A stretch of 64,000 nucleotides of DNA from contig NZ_SRUU01000019.1 of the NCBI RefSeq assembly GCF_004791585.1, positions 1 to 64,000 on the forward strand, in the 5' to 3' direction. Positions within the stretch are counted from its first letter, which is position 1, and every line of letters begins with the position of its first letter. Made by a program: the position numbers and the translations under genes. Positions 1 through 8,884 of this stretch are shown here, in pieces. Below the pieces are notes generated by a model. The model had not been told where the DNA came from. It ran no database searches and was given only the letters and a program-made list of their open reading frames with translations. Source of the stretch: Mesorhizobium sp. M1C.F.Ca.ET.210.01.1.1 (GTDB taxonomy: Bacteria > Pseudomonadota > Alphaproteobacteria > Rhizobiales > Rhizobiaceae).

Positions 1-150
1 GGCTCAACTCGGCCATCTCAGTGCTCCTGTTCCAAGATTGCGCTTCAACAGCCGCAATCCTTCAAAACAGAAGCCTCAACCGCAAACCGACCCGCCAAAT
101 GCCGCGTCAGCGGCTTCGTTCAATCCCTCTTCGATTCTGTCAAAAGCTGA

Positions 151-570
151 ACCGCTCTAGCCGGGCGCAAGCGGGCGCTCGAGCTGCTGTTGACCGGCGA
201 GCCGTTTTCGCCCGCGCGGGCGCTGGAGCTCGGCCTGGTCAACCAGGTCGTGCCGCATGCGGACCTGATGCCGGCCGCTCTCGATCTCGCGCAGCGCATC
301 ATCCGCCATTCGCAAGCAGCGGTGGCGGGCATCCTCACAGCCGTGGCGCGCGGCATCAACTTGAGCATAGCCGAGGGCCTGCTGGTCGAGGCCGAGCAGT
401 TCGCCCGCATGGCCCCGACCGCCGACCTAGGCGAAGGGCTCAGCGCCTGGATCGAGCGGCGTGAAGCGGCCTATGGCGGCTCATGGGCGCATGCCACCCG
501 TCGAGGCGAGGCGCGGTGCGCCTCGCTGCAGCTCGACCGGGCGGCGGGTCAGGGCGAAACCTCCACATGA
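151..570 (+). pseudogene. Enoyl-CoA hydratase (crotonase) C-terminal remnant
   Basis: The frame open from 151 reads as the C-terminal half of a crotonase: ELLLTGEPFSPARALELGLV, then NQVVPHADL, then helical sequence ending near ERREAAYGG. A TGA at 148-150 closes the frame upstream. The N-terminal half, with the acyl-CoA-binding and oxyanion-hole segments, is absent. The frame also runs about 30 codons past the expected C-terminus, into the end of the neighbouring cupredoxin gene. I read it as a 5'-deleted decayed gene. An internal TTG at 190 could start a 126-residue product, but it would lack the catalytic core. Confidence 0.7.
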
Positions 571-863
571 CCCTTCATGTTGGGGTGGAAGCGGCAGAAA
601 TAGTCGACCGCTCCTGCTGCCTTGAGCGTGATCCTGCCCTTCGACTTCGGCGGAATCATCACCTCCCAGCCTCCCTTCACCGTGGCGGTGTGGGCGAACG
701 CATCCTTGTTCACCCACTCGATCGTGTCGCCGACCTTGGCCTCAACGCTTGCCGGCGAGAACACCAGTCTGTCGATCGTCACCTCGATCGTGGCGGCGAG
801 CACCGGCGAGGCGATCAGCGCCAGCGCCAGCGCGACCGGAAGCGAAAGCAGGCCGGCCCTCAT
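549..863 (-). CDS. Small secreted cupredoxin (amicyanin/plastocyanin-like)
   Basis: 104 residues. A signal peptide (about residues 1-23, ending SPVLAA) is followed by a single cupredoxin domain. The type-1 copper ligands are visible: His in DAFAHTAT, then Cys, His and Met in DYFCRFHPNMKG near the C-terminus. It is probably a periplasmic one-electron carrier or copper-binding protein; the partner is unknown. Its ATG overlaps the end of the upstream DUF4142 gene by 4 bases, so the two are probably translationally coupled. The size is typical for amicyanin-type domains. Fold confidence is high; the specific redox partner cannot be inferred. Confidence 0.88.
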   Translation of the reverse strand: MRAGLLSLPVALALALIASPVLAATIEVTIDRLVFSPASVEAKVGDTIEWVNKDAFAHTATVKGGWEVMIPPKSKGRITLKAAGAVDYFCRFHPNMKGHVEVSP

Positions 864-1384
864 TTCAGCGCGCCGGCGACGTGTTCGGCGTGCTGCTCAT
901 GCCCCTGGAAGATCTTGAGGCCGGTCTCCAGCAGGCTCTTCAGCTCGGCATTGCTGGCCGACGGGATGAGCAGCGTTTCGAGCGCGCCGTCGACCTGCTT
1001 GTGATAGGCCACCTCGTTCTCGATATAGGCCTTGTCGAAGGCGGCGCCCTTGAGCTTCGCCAGCTTGGCGCGCTCCTCCTTCGCTGCCTTGGTCAGCGCC
1101 TGGCTGGTGGCGTTGTCCTCCGGCGTCACCTTCAGCTTCTTCACCAGGGCGAGCGCCTGGCTGTTCACCGCCTCATGGTCGCGCTCCATGTCCTTGGCGA
1201 AGTCGACGACTTCCTTGGTCTTGGACTTCTTGATCGCCAGCTTTGCCGCCTCGATGTCGAGCGTGCCGGCCGTGTAGGCGATATGGGCGATCTGCGGGTC
1301 GGTGGGTTTTTCCGCGGCTTCGGCCAGCGGTGCGGCGCTGACAAGGAGGAAGGCGGCGAGGGCGGCGGTCGGTCGAATAAACAT
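860..1384 (-). CDS. DUF4142 domain secreted protein
   Basis: About 174 residues. I place the start at the ATG at 1384 because GGAG lies about 8 bases upstream and the protein then begins with a clean signal peptide (MFIRPTAALAAFLLVSAAPLAEA). The longer open frame upstream has no such features. The mature part is a charged helical DUF4142 domain (AKLAIKKSKTKEVVDFAKDM, MERDHEAVN), a ferritin-like four-helix fold often found in extracytoplasmic proteins of Rhizobiales. The molecular role is unknown. It sits between the ECF sigma gene and the cupredoxin and overlaps the latter by 4 bases, suggesting one stress-related transcription unit. Confidence 0.85.
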   Translation of the reverse strand: MFIRPTAALAAFLLVSAAPLAEAAEKPTDPQIAHIAYTAGTLDIEAAKLAIKKSKTKEVVDFAKDMERDHEAVNSQALALVKKLKVTPEDNATSQALTKAAKEERAKLAKLKGAAFDKAYIENEVAYHKQVDGALETLLIPSASNAELKSLLETGLKIFQGHEQHAEHVAGALK

Positions 1385-1534
1385 GGCATCTCCTTCGCCC
1401 GGCACGAGGGCTTCGGGCTTCATCTGGTGTTGACTGCCATTGGATGCGGGGAGGGGCGAAACCTCCCGGGAGAGGTGGCGGGACATACATGTTGGAGATT
1501 GCATGTTGGAGATTGGCCGAAAAGCTCATCAATT

Positions 1535-1550
1535 CGTCATCCTAGGGCGA
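1535..1550. repeat. Solitary arm of a dispersed palindromic repeat
   Basis: CGTCATCCTAGGGCGA matches the outer arm of the palindromic elements at 25344-25530 and 43983-44038. No clear opposite arm is present here, so this appears to be a truncated copy in the gap between the DUF4142 gene and the ECF sigma gene. Confidence 0.5.
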
Positions 1551-1603
1551 AGGGATGGCGGCGATGCCTATCCTCAGCGCGGGGCTTCGCGTCTGAACGC
1601 GCC

Positions 1604-2317
1604 TCAGCCCTCGAACCCCAGCCTTCTCATCACCGCCTGCGTCAACCGCTCACACCGGCGCCCGGCGAAAGGAAAAGCGTCGAGCAGCACTGGGCCGATC
1701 TCGTCGTCCAGCGCCTTGCGCACCAGCGTGCGCGCCCGGTGCAGCCTGGTCTTCACCGTCTCCGGCCTGATACCGAGCAGATCGGCGGTTTCCTCGATGC
1801 TCAGGCCCTCGATGACGCGGGCGACGAAGACGGTGCGATAGACGTCGGGAAGGCTGTCGGTTGCCCGTTCGACAAGTGCCAGGATCTGTCGCTGCGCCAT
1901 CGTCCGCTCCGGATCGTCGCCAGGGTTCAAGTCACTTGAGTTCAAGTCGCTAGGGTTCAAGGGAAACCGGATGATCCGTGCCTTCGGGTTTTCGGGCATC
2001 GCCACGATGCGTTTTTTCTTGCGCAGTCGGCCGAGCGCCTCGTTGATGACGATACGCGACAGCCAGGTGGCCAAGGAGGCATCGCCGCGGAAGGCCTCGA
2101 GATTGGCGAAGGCGCGCATATAGGCTTCCTGCACGATGTCCTCGGCCTCGGCGTCGTTGCGCACCACGCCGCGCGCGATGCGGTAGAGTCGCTGGTTGTG
2201 CGTCTTGATGATGGCGCGGAAGGCACCCGCTTCGCGTGCGAGCGCCCGGCGCACCAGCGCCATGTCGCCATCATCGGCCGCGGCGATAGCGGCAGCTTGC
2301 AGTGCGGGCTTCCTCAT
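1604..2317 (-). CDS. ECF-type RNA polymerase sigma factor
   Basis: 237 residues. The sigma-70 region 2 is clear (LYRIARGVVRNDAEAEDIVQ, EAYMRAFANL, TWLSRIVINEALGRLRKKKR), followed by region 4 (LPDVYRTVFVARVIEGLSIE, ETADLLGIRPETVKTRLHRA). GGGAG lies about 10 bases upstream of the ATG; an internal Met at residue 19 is an alternative start. Between the two domains a linker has the repeated pattern NPSDLNSSDLNPGDD, encoded by a 15-base tandem repeat near 1925-1962. No anti-sigma gene is adjacent. The downstream minus-strand DUF4142 and cupredoxin genes are natural candidate targets. Confidence 0.9.
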   Translation of the reverse strand: MRKPALQAAAIAAADDGDMALVRRALAREAGAFRAIIKTHNQRLYRIARGVVRNDAEAEDIVQEAYMRAFANLEAFRGDASLATWLSRIVINEALGRLRKKKRIVAMPENPKARIIRFPLNPSDLNSSDLNPGDDPERTMAQRQILALVERATDSLPDVYRTVFVARVIEGLSIEETADLLGIRPETVKTRLHRARTLVRKALDDEIGPVLLDAFPFAGRRCERLTQAVMRRLGFEG

Positions 2318-2359
2318 TGCGCCACGACTCCCGGCAGGTGTTGCATCCTGGGATTGGAT

Positions 2360-2382
2360 GCGCCTGCCGGCAAAAGGTTCCC
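2360..2382 (-). promoter_or_regulatory. Possible ECF-type promoter element upstream of the sigma gene
   Basis: On the minus strand GGGAACC (2382 to 2376) lies about 59 bases upstream of the sigma-factor ATG. It resembles the GGAAC -35 core used by many ECF sigma factors. About 17 bases further is ATCC, a poor -10. This could be an autoregulatory promoter, but one half-element is weak evidence. Confidence 0.25.
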
Positions 2383-2396
2383 GGGCTTTTCGGTGC

Positions 2397-3482
2397 CTAT
2401 GCTACAGCCTTCAGCGGCGCCCCGTCTGCAGCCTGGATGCGCGCTGCGGCGGCCAGCAGGTCGGTCTGGGTGATCAGGCCGAGGATATGCCGGCCGGCGT
2501 CGACGATCACCACCGCGTGGCTGCGCCCGTCGGTCAGCACCGGCAGCAGGCTCATCGCCGGCATGTCGGGCGAGGCGGTGTCGGCCTTCGACATCACCTC
2601 CTTCACCATGCCGGTCGCGCCCGTCAGCTCGCGCAGGCCGACCGCGCCGACCAGTTTTGCCTCGGCGTCGACCACCGGCAAGGTGCGGATATTGTGGTCG
2701 AGAAGCTGCTTGCGTGCCTCTTCGGCAGAGGCATTCTCCGGCACCGAGATCACGTCGCGGGACATGATGTCCCGGCAAAGCAGCGTGCGCTGCGCGCGCA
2801 CCATCGCCTGCAATTCGACCTGGCGCAGCAGCCTTTCGATGTCCTCGCGGTCGATGTCGAAAGTCTCGTCGAGCGCCGCAAGCGCGGCATCGACATCCTC
2901 GGGCCGGAAGCCGACGCGCTCCGCCGGCGGCCGGTCGGCGGTGCCGTGGCTGCTGGCCGCCGGCACATGCACATGCGGATAGTTGCGCCGCGACAGCTTG
3001 TGGAAGAGGAAGCCGAGCGTGACCAATATGACCGAGTTCAGCGCCACCGGCACGAAGGGAAACAGGAAGCCGGCGGCGGCGACGGCCGGCCCGCCGAGCA
3101 CGCCGGTGAGGGCGGCAGCCCCGCCCGGCGGATGCAGCGAGCGCGTGAACGACATGGCGGCGATGGCCAGCGCCACCGCCAGCCCGGAGGCGATCACCGG
3201 GCTGTGCACGTAATGCGCCACCGTCACGCCGACCAGCGCCGAGATGGTGTTGCCGCCGATGATCGACCAGGGCTGCGCCAGCGGGCTCGACGGCACGGCA
3301 AAGAGCAGCACCGCCGAAGCGCCCATCGGCGCCACCAGCAGCGCCACATGCGGGCCACTGCCCATGGCGAGCCCGCTGATCAAGCCGGTCAGCGCGATGC
3401 CGACGGTTGCGCCGATGCAGGCAAGCAGACGCTCACGCAGCGTGGCGCCGGCGAGGATTGGAACGAAGAGGCGGAACGCCAT
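2397..3482 (-). CDS. HPP-family membrane protein with tandem CBS domains
   Basis: About 361 residues from the ATG at 3482 (MAFRLFVPILAG). The N-terminal half carries about four to five hydrophobic segments with the family signature HPPGGAAALTGVLGG, after which the HPP family is named. The C-terminal half holds two CBS motifs: RDIMSRDVISVPENASAEEA and VKEVMSKADTASPDMPAM, each followed by a beta-rich half. CBS pairs usually bind adenine nucleotides and gate transport or enzyme activity. HPP proteins are inner-membrane proteins, and some members are linked to nitrite transport. The substrate here is not inferable. The longer upstream open frame has no coding character. Confidence 0.87.
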   Translation of the reverse strand: MAFRLFVPILAGATLRERLLACIGATVGIALTGLISGLAMGSGPHVALLVAPMGASAVLLFAVPSSPLAQPWSIIGGNTISALVGVTVAHYVHSPVIASGLAVALAIAAMSFTRSLHPPGGAAALTGVLGGPAVAAAGFLFPFVPVALNSVILVTLGFLFHKLSRRNYPHVHVPAASSHGTADRPPAERVGFRPEDVDAALAALDETFDIDREDIERLLRQVELQAMVRAQRTLLCRDIMSRDVISVPENASAEEARKQLLDHNIRTLPVVDAEAKLVGAVGLRELTGATGMVKEVMSKADTASPDMPAMSLLPVLTDGRSHAVVIVDAGRHILGLITQTDLLAAAARIQAADGAPLKAVA

Positions 3483-3708
3483 GGCAAGTCCGGTTCGAAT
3501 AGCTTGAGTTGTCGAATGGTGGATTGCGTTTGCTCGCAATGCCGCCGAAGCCACGGAATTGGAAGCCAAACCAATCCGCAATATTGCAACCACAGAGAAT
3601 ATTATTGCGCGGTGCAATCCGCGCGGCATGTCGCCGGCGGCCTTGGCTTTCTCAAAAGCGCCAAGACGTTACGTGTGTTTGCAATCCGCTTGTTAAGCGC
3701 TCAGCCCA

Positions 3709-4875
3709 TCATCCGGCCGCGGCGGCGAGCCCGCGCATGATATCCGCCTTGAGATCCGCGACGTCCTCGAGCCCGATCTGCAGGCGGATCAGCGGCCCGG
3801 CATAGTCGCCCTTGGCGATGGTGCGGTCGCCGAGGAAGACCGGCACGGCAAGGCTCTCATAGCCGCCCCAGGAATAGCCCAGGCCGAATATCGTCAGCGC
3901 GTCGAGGAAGGCGTGCTGCTCCCTCTGCCCGCCGCCCTTGAGCACGATTGAGAAGATGCCGCTCGAACCGCAGAAGTCACGCTTCCACAGCGCGTGGTCG
4001 GGGTGGCTCGGCAGCGCCGGATGCAGCACCTGCGCCACGCCCGGCTGCCCCTCCAGCCAGCGCGCGATCTCAAGCGCGCTCTTCTGGTGATGCTCGAGCC
4101 TGATCCCCATGGTGCGCAGGCCGCGCAGCACCTGGTAGACGTCGTCCGGCCCGGAACAGCAGCCCAGCGTGCAGAACCCTTCATAGAGCCGCTTCCAATG
4201 CGCTTCATTGGCCGAGACCGTGCCGAGCAGCACATCGGAGTGGCCGGCCGGATATTTCGTCGCCGCATGGATCGAGATGTCGACGCCGTGATCGAGCGGC
4301 TTGAAATAGAGCGGCGTCGCCCAGGTGTTGTCCATCATGACGATGGCGCCCGCGGCATGCGCCGCCTTCACGATAGCGGGAATGTCCTGCACCTCATAGG
4401 TGTTCGACCCCGGCGATTCCGTGAACACCACCTTGGTGTTCGGCTTGATCAGAGCGGCGATGCCGGCGCCGATTCGCGGATCGTAATATTCGATCTCGAC
4501 GCCGAGGCGCTTCAGCATGGTGTCGGCGAAGTTCCGCGTCGGGTGATAGACGGAATCGACGATCAGCAGGTGGTCGCCGGCCGAAACGAAGGTGACGAGC
4601 GGAATGGTCACCGCCGCGAGGCCTGACGGCACCGCGATCGTCCCGGCCGACCCTTCCAATGCGTCGACGGCGAGCGTGAGCGCATCCGTGGTCGGCGTGC
4701 CGCGCGTGCCGTAGGTGTATTTCTGGCCGCGCGAGGCCATCGAGGCGGCGTCTGGATAGAGCACCGTCGAGGCATGCACGACCGGCGGATTGACGAAGCC
4801 GAAATAGTCGCGCGGGTTGTTGCCGGAATGGGCAAGCCGCGTGTTGATGCCGATCTCGCTGTCGTTTTTCGCCAT
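3709..4875 (-). CDS. metC: Cystathionine beta-lyase (PLP-dependent)
   Basis: 388 residues from the ATG at 4875 (MAKNDSEIGINTRLAHSG). It is a Cys/Met metabolism PLP-enzyme of fold type I. Visible landmarks are KYTYGTRGTPTTDALTLAVD near the N-terminus, MMDNTWATPLYFKPLDHGVD, and the PLP lysine in SIHAATKYPAGHSDVLLG. The family cleaves cystathionine to homocysteine, pyruvate and ammonia. The TLGCCSGPDDVYQVLRGLRT segment favours the MetC/cystathionine beta-lyase branch over gamma-synthase. The open frame extends 64 codons upstream, but that part looks non-coding. No SAM riboswitch is visible upstream. The gene is divergent from aapJ. Confidence 0.9.
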   Translation of the reverse strand: MAKNDSEIGINTRLAHSGNNPRDYFGFVNPPVVHASTVLYPDAASMASRGQKYTYGTRGTPTTDALTLAVDALEGSAGTIAVPSGLAAVTIPLVTFVSAGDHLLIVDSVYHPTRNFADTMLKRLGVEIEYYDPRIGAGIAALIKPNTKVVFTESPGSNTYEVQDIPAIVKAAHAAGAIVMMDNTWATPLYFKPLDHGVDISIHAATKYPAGHSDVLLGTVSANEAHWKRLYEGFCTLGCCSGPDDVYQVLRGLRTMGIRLEHHQKSALEIARWLEGQPGVAQVLHPALPSHPDHALWKRDFCGSSGIFSIVLKGGGQREQHAFLDALTIFGLGYSWGGYESLAVPVFLGDRTIAKGDYAGPLIRLQIGLEDVADLKADIMRGLAAAAG

Positions 4876-5429
4876 GTCCGTTGCCTGTCGTGGGATGTCG
4901 GGAGCCAGCCATAGAGCGGCGGAACCGGGCGCGCAACCGCTCCGAGCCCGCCAAGCGACGGTGTTTGGATGGGCCAAACATAAGATTCTCCGGCTCATCG
5001 TGCGCGCCCGTTGCGGACCTTCGGCGGATATCTGCCGGAACGCCGCTGGCGCGCCTTGCTCAGCCATGAATCATGTCAGTCCTTCCTTTGCCGGCGACAG
5101 TAGTGGCGGGCAAGGATTCAGGTAACGTTCAGATGCTCACGGGAGCGAATTTGCCGGTTCCGGTTGCAGCTCTTGACCAAATCGCGGGCGCTTTTGTCTG
5201 CAATTCGGGCATTTGCGGCAATCGGTTTTCAAACCCGTCGCAATTCGGTCATTTCCCTTGACCTCACAGGAATAATCGCCTTCGATGCGTTTCGTGAATG
5301 GGAGGCAGTGCATCGGTATGATGCGGGTCCGGGAGTGGGCCGAAGCGGGAGCTGCATTCACGAACGAAAAAAGATCAGGGCTGCCTGGGAAGCAGGGGCG
5401 CCTGTAAAGCAGAAAAGGGTCTGTGGGTC
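4876..5429. other. Divergent intergenic region metC / aapJ
   Basis: This 554-base gap holds no convincing gene; the short open frames on both strands lack starts, ribosome sites and protein-like composition. It must contain promoters for both genes. Facing aapJ, TTGACC near 5261 is a possible -35, but the sequence 17 bases on (TTCGAT) is a poor -10. The region is more AT-rich around 5190-5290 (GCAATTCGGGCATTTGCGGC and similar), as expected of a promoter. No known riboswitch fold was recognised. Confidence 0.5.
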
Positions 5430-6458
5430 ATGAAACACATTGCAATCGGCATTCTTGGCGCCGCCGCGCTCGGGTTTATGGCGTCGGCAGCTTCGGCCGG
5501 CACGCTGGATACCGTCAAGCAGAAGGGGTTCATCCAGTGCGGCGTCTCGACTGGCCTCGCCGGCTTCTCGGCGCCGGACGACAAGGGCGACTGGAAGGGA
5601 ATCGATGCGGATTTCTGCCGCGCCGTCGCGGCTGCCGTCTTCGGTGACGGCTCCAAGGTCAAGTTCACGCCGCTCAGCGCCAAGGAGCGTTTCACCGCCC
5701 TGCAGTCGGGCGAGATCGATATCCTCTCGCGCAACACCACCTGGACGAGCAACCGCGACAGCGCGCTCGGCCTGGATTTCGTCGGCGTCACCTACTATGA
5801 CGGCCAGGGCTTCATGATCAACGCCAAGAAGCTGCCGGGCGTGAACTCGGCGCTGCAGCTTTCGGGCGCCGCCGTCTGCGTGCAGAGCGGCACCACGACG
5901 GAGCTCAACCTCGCCGACTACTTCAAGAAGAACAAGATGGAGTACAACCCCGTCGTGTTCGAGAAGCTGGAAGAGGTCAACGCCGCCTATGACTCCGGCC
6001 GCTGCGACGCTTACACCACTGACCAGTCCGGCCTCTATGGCATCCGCCTGACGCTCTCTTCGCCGGCCGACCACGTCGTGCTGCCCGAGATCATCTCCAA
6101 GGAGCCGCTCGGCCCGGCCGTTCGCCAGGGCGACGATCAATGGGCACATATCGCGCGGTGGACGTATTTCGCGCTGCTCAACGCCGAGGAAGCCGGCATC
6201 ACGCAGGCCAATGTCGACGAGATGAAGTCTTCGACCGACCCGAATATCCAGCGACTGCTCGGCACCGAACCCGATGGCAAGTACGGCGCCGATCTCGGCC
6301 TGTCCAATGACTGGGTCGTCAACATCGTCAAGGCTGTCGGCAACTACGGTGAAATGTTCGAGCGCAATGTCGGCTCGGGCAGCCCGCTCAAGATCGCGCG
6401 AGGGATCAACGCGCTGTGGACCAAGGGTGGCCTGCAATATGGTCCGCCTGTCCGCTGA
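5430..6458 (+). CDS. aapJ: General L-amino acid ABC transporter, periplasmic binding protein AapJ
   Basis: 342 residues with a signal peptide (MKHIAIGILGAAALGFMASA, cleaved near ASA-GT). It is a family-3 solute-binding protein: DTVKQKGFIQCGVSTGLAGF at the start of the mature domain, then LSAKERFTALQSGEIDILSR and CDAYTTDQSGLYGIRL. AapJ delivers a broad range of L-amino acids to the AapQM permease in Rhizobium. The length fits AapJ, which is longer than glutamine-binding proteins. It is the first gene of aapJQMP and is followed by a stable stem-loop that may favour its higher expression relative to the membrane genes. Confidence 0.95.
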   Translation: MKHIAIGILGAAALGFMASAASAGTLDTVKQKGFIQCGVSTGLAGFSAPDDKGDWKGIDADFCRAVAAAVFGDGSKVKFTPLSAKERFTALQSGEIDILSRNTTWTSNRDSALGLDFVGVTYYDGQGFMINAKKLPGVNSALQLSGAAVCVQSGTTTELNLADYFKKNKMEYNPVVFEKLEEVNAAYDSGRCDAYTTDQSGLYGIRLTLSSPADHVVLPEIISKEPLGPAVRQGDDQWAHIARWTYFALLNAEEAGITQANVDEMKSSTDPNIQRLLGTEPDGKYGADLGLSNDWVVNIVKAVGNYGEMFERNVGSGSPLKIARGINALWTKGGLQYGPPVR

Positions 6459-6470
6459 TTGAAACGTGAT

Positions 6471-6497
6471 CCGGGAGGCAGGTCGTCTGCCTCCCGG
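6471..6497 (+). terminator. Intercistronic stem-loop between aapJ and aapQ
   Basis: CCGGGAGGCAG (6471-6481) pairs perfectly with CTGCCTCCCGG (6487-6497) across a 5-base loop, followed by a pyrimidine-rich TTTCTCTTT. It lies just after the aapJ stop. Such structures after binding-protein genes commonly act as partial terminators or mRNA 3' stabilisers, giving excess binding protein over permease. The role here is inferred from position and structure. Confidence 0.75.
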
Positions 6498-6520
6498 TTT
6501 CTCTTTCCAGGGGACTGTCC

Positions 6521-7708
6521 ATGGCTTCGCAGGAAATCCTTCGCGAGGAGCCGAGTCGCGGCTCCTTCATCAATGACCCGAAAATACGCAGCCTGTTCTT
6601 TCAGACGCTGGTGGTGGTTCTTCTGTTCGCCTCGATCTGGTGGATCGTCAACAACGTCATCGAGAACCTCCAGCGCCTTCACATCGCCTCAGGCTTCCAG
6701 TTCCTCAGAAACAGGGCCGGTTTCGACATCTCCGACACGCCGATTGCCTACACATCGGACGCTACCTATGGCCGTGCGCTCCTGGTTGGCCTCATCAACA
6801 CGATCATCGTTGCAGTCGCCGGTATCATCACCGCTACGATCATTGGATTCGTCATCGGCATCGGACGCCTGTCTCATAACTGGCTGATCCGCAAGATCTG
6901 CACGGTCTATGTCGAGATCTTCCGCAATATCCCGCCGCTGCTGGTCATCTTCTTCTGGTATTCGGGCGTGCTCGCGGTGCTGCCGCCGCCGCGCGAGAGC
7001 TATCACCTGCCGTTCGGCTCCTTCCTCAACCAGCGCGGCTTCTATTTTCCGCGCACCATCTGGGGCGACGGCTCCTGGCTCATTCTGGTCGCTTTCATCG
7101 TTGCCCTCGCCATGGCGTGGTTCGTCGCGCACCGGGCACGCCAGCGGCAAATGTCGACCGGTCAGCAGTTTCCGGTCTTCTGGACATCGGTGGCTCTGAT
7201 CGTCGGTCTGCCCGTGCTCGCCTTCCTGCTTGCCGGCATGCCGCTCACCTTCGATTTCCCGAAGCAGTCGACCTTCAACCTGACCGGGGGATTCCAGATC
7301 AAGCCCGAGTTCCTGTCGCTCTATCTGGCTTTGTCCTGCTACACGGCGGCTTTCATCGCCGAGATCGTGCGCGCCGGCATCAAGGGTGTCAGCAAAGGCC
7401 AGAGCGAGGCCGCGGGCGCGCTTGGCCTGCGTTCCGGTCCGATCCTGCGCCTGGTGGTGATCCCGCAGGCGATGCGTATCGTCATCCCGCCGCTGACCAG
7501 CCAGTATCTGAACCTCACCAAGAACTCGTCGCTGGCGATCGCCATCGGCTATCCCGATCTGACAGCCACCGCCGGCACGGTGCTCAACCAGACCGGGCAG
7601 GCGGTCGAGGGCGTGTTCATCATGATGATCGCCTACCTGGTGCTGAGCCTCATCACCTCCGCGGTGATGAACGTGGTGAACGCCAGAATGGCGCTGGTGG
7701 AGAGGTAG
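6521..7708 (+). CDS. aapQ: General L-amino acid ABC transporter, permease AapQ
   Basis: 395 residues, an inner-membrane permease of the HisMQ type. An N-terminal TM segment ([20 protein letters not shown]) is followed by a large periplasmic insert and the conserved permease core. The EAA loop is visible as [20 protein letters not shown] with the following [14 protein letters not shown]. AapQ and AapM are longer than typical HisM/HisQ proteins, as here. AGGGG precedes the ATG. It forms the translocation pore with AapM in the amino-acid importer. Confidence 0.94.
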   Translation: MASQEILREEPSRGSFINDPKIRSLFFQTLVVVLLFASIWWIVNNVIENLQRLHIASGFQFLRNRAGFDISDTPIAYTSDATYGRALLVGLINTIIVAVAGIITATIIGFVIGIGRLSHNWLIRKICTVYVEIFRNIPPLLVIFFWYSGVLAVLPPPRESYHLPFGSFLNQRGFYFPRTIWGDGSWLILVAFIVALAMAWFVAHRARQRQMSTGQQFPVFWTSVALIVGLPVLAFLLAGMPLTFDFPKQSTFNLTGGFQIKPEFLSLYLALSCYTAAFIAEIVRAGIKGVSKGQSEAAGALGLRSGPILRLVVIPQAMRIVIPPLTSQYLNLTKNSSLAIAIGYPDLTATAGTVLNQTGQAVEGVFIMMIAYLVLSLITSAVMNVVNARMALVER

Positions 7709-7712
7709 GGCC

Positions 7713-8870
7713 ATGCAGGAACACGACATGTCCTGGGTGCGCACGGAGATGGCGCTGGCGCAACCGGCGCCGCCCACCGAACGCGGCGCCTATGCCTGGG
7801 TGCGCAAGAACCTCGTTGGTTCGGTTGGCGATACCATCCTCACCGTTCTCGGTATCGCCATCGTTGCCTGGATCCTGCCGCAGGTCATCAACTGGGCGTT
7901 GATCAACGCGCAATGGACAGGGCCGGATCGCACGGTGTGCACCACCGCCTCGCAGGGCGGCATCCATCCCGACGGCTGGACCGGCGCCTGCTGGGCTTTC
8001 GTCAACGCCAAGTTCGGCCAGTTCATGTTCGGCACCTATCCGGTCGAGGAGCGCTGGCGGCCGATCCTGGTCGCCATCCTGTTCGTGGCGCTTTTGGTGC
8101 CGATGCTGATCCCGAAGGTGCCGCGCAAGGGGCTGAACGCCATACTGCTCTTCCTCATGCTGCCGATCGTCGCCTTCTTCCTGCTCATCGGCGGCGTGTT
8201 CGGTCTGCCGCATGTCGAGACTTCGCGCTGGGGCGGGCTGTTGGTGACGCTCAGCCTCTCCTTCGTCGGCATCGCCGTATCGCTGCCGCTTGGCGTGATT
8301 TTGGCGCTCGGCCGACGCTCCAAGATGCCGATCATCAAATGGCTTTGCGTCGTCTTCATCGAGACGGTGCGCGGCATTCCGTTGATCACCGTGCTGTTCT
8401 TCGCCAGTGTCATGCTGCCTCTGTTCCTTCCCGCGGGCGTCACCTTCGACAAGTTCCTCAGGGCGCTGATCGGCGTGTCGCTGTTTGCCGCCGCCTATAT
8501 GGCGGAGGTGGTGCGCGGCGGCCTTCAGGCGATCCCGAAGGGTCAGTATGAAGGCGCCGATTCGCTCGGCCTCGGCTATTGGCAGAAGATGGGCCTGATC
8601 GTGTTGCCGCAGGCGTTGAAGCTGGTCATTCCCGGCATCGTCAACACCTTCATCGGCATGTTCAAGGACACCAGCCTGGTGCTCATCATCTCGATGTTCG
8701 ACCTGCTCGGGGTGGTGAAGCAGAACTTCGCCGACGCCAACTGGGCGACGCCACAGACCGCGAAGTCCGGCCTTGTGTTCGCCGCCTTCGTATTCTGGCT
8801 GTTCTGCTTCGGCATGTCGCGCTATTCAATGTACACCGAACGCCGGCTCGACACCGGCTACAAACGATAA
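7713..8870 (+). CDS. aapM: General L-amino acid ABC transporter, permease AapM
   Basis: 385 residues, the second permease of the amino-acid importer. It begins 4 bases after the aapQ stop. The EAA-type loop reads [20 protein letters not shown] followed by [20 protein letters not shown]. Multiple TM segments include [20 protein letters not shown] near the N-terminus. The long N-terminal region with a periplasmic stretch (about residues 65-105, containing three Cys) is characteristic of AapM rather than HisM. It heterodimerises with AapQ. Confidence 0.94.
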   Translation: MQEHDMSWVRTEMALAQPAPPTERGAYAWVRKNLVGSVGDTILTVLGIAIVAWILPQVINWALINAQWTGPDRTVCTTASQGGIHPDGWTGACWAFVNAKFGQFMFGTYPVEERWRPILVAILFVALLVPMLIPKVPRKGLNAILLFLMLPIVAFFLLIGGVFGLPHVETSRWGGLLVTLSLSFVGIAVSLPLGVILALGRRSKMPIIKWLCVVFIETVRGIPLITVLFFASVMLPLFLPAGVTFDKFLRALIGVSLFAAAYMAEVVRGGLQAIPKGQYEGADSLGLGYWQKMGLIVLPQALKLVIPGIVNTFIGMFKDTSLVLIISMFDLLGVVKQNFADANWATPQTAKSGLVFAAFVFWLFCFGMSRYSMYTERRLDTGYKR

Positions 8871-8884
8871 AAGGGGAATTGGCC

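Noticed and set aside
1-16. Possible minus-strand gene start (ATG at 16 with GGAG upstream) running off the left edge
   Set aside because: Only five codons are inside the window, so coding cannot be judged.
4876-5067. SAM-II-type riboswitch upstream of metC
   Set aside because: Expected because alphaproteobacterial methionine genes often have one, but the conserved pseudoknot sequence was not found.
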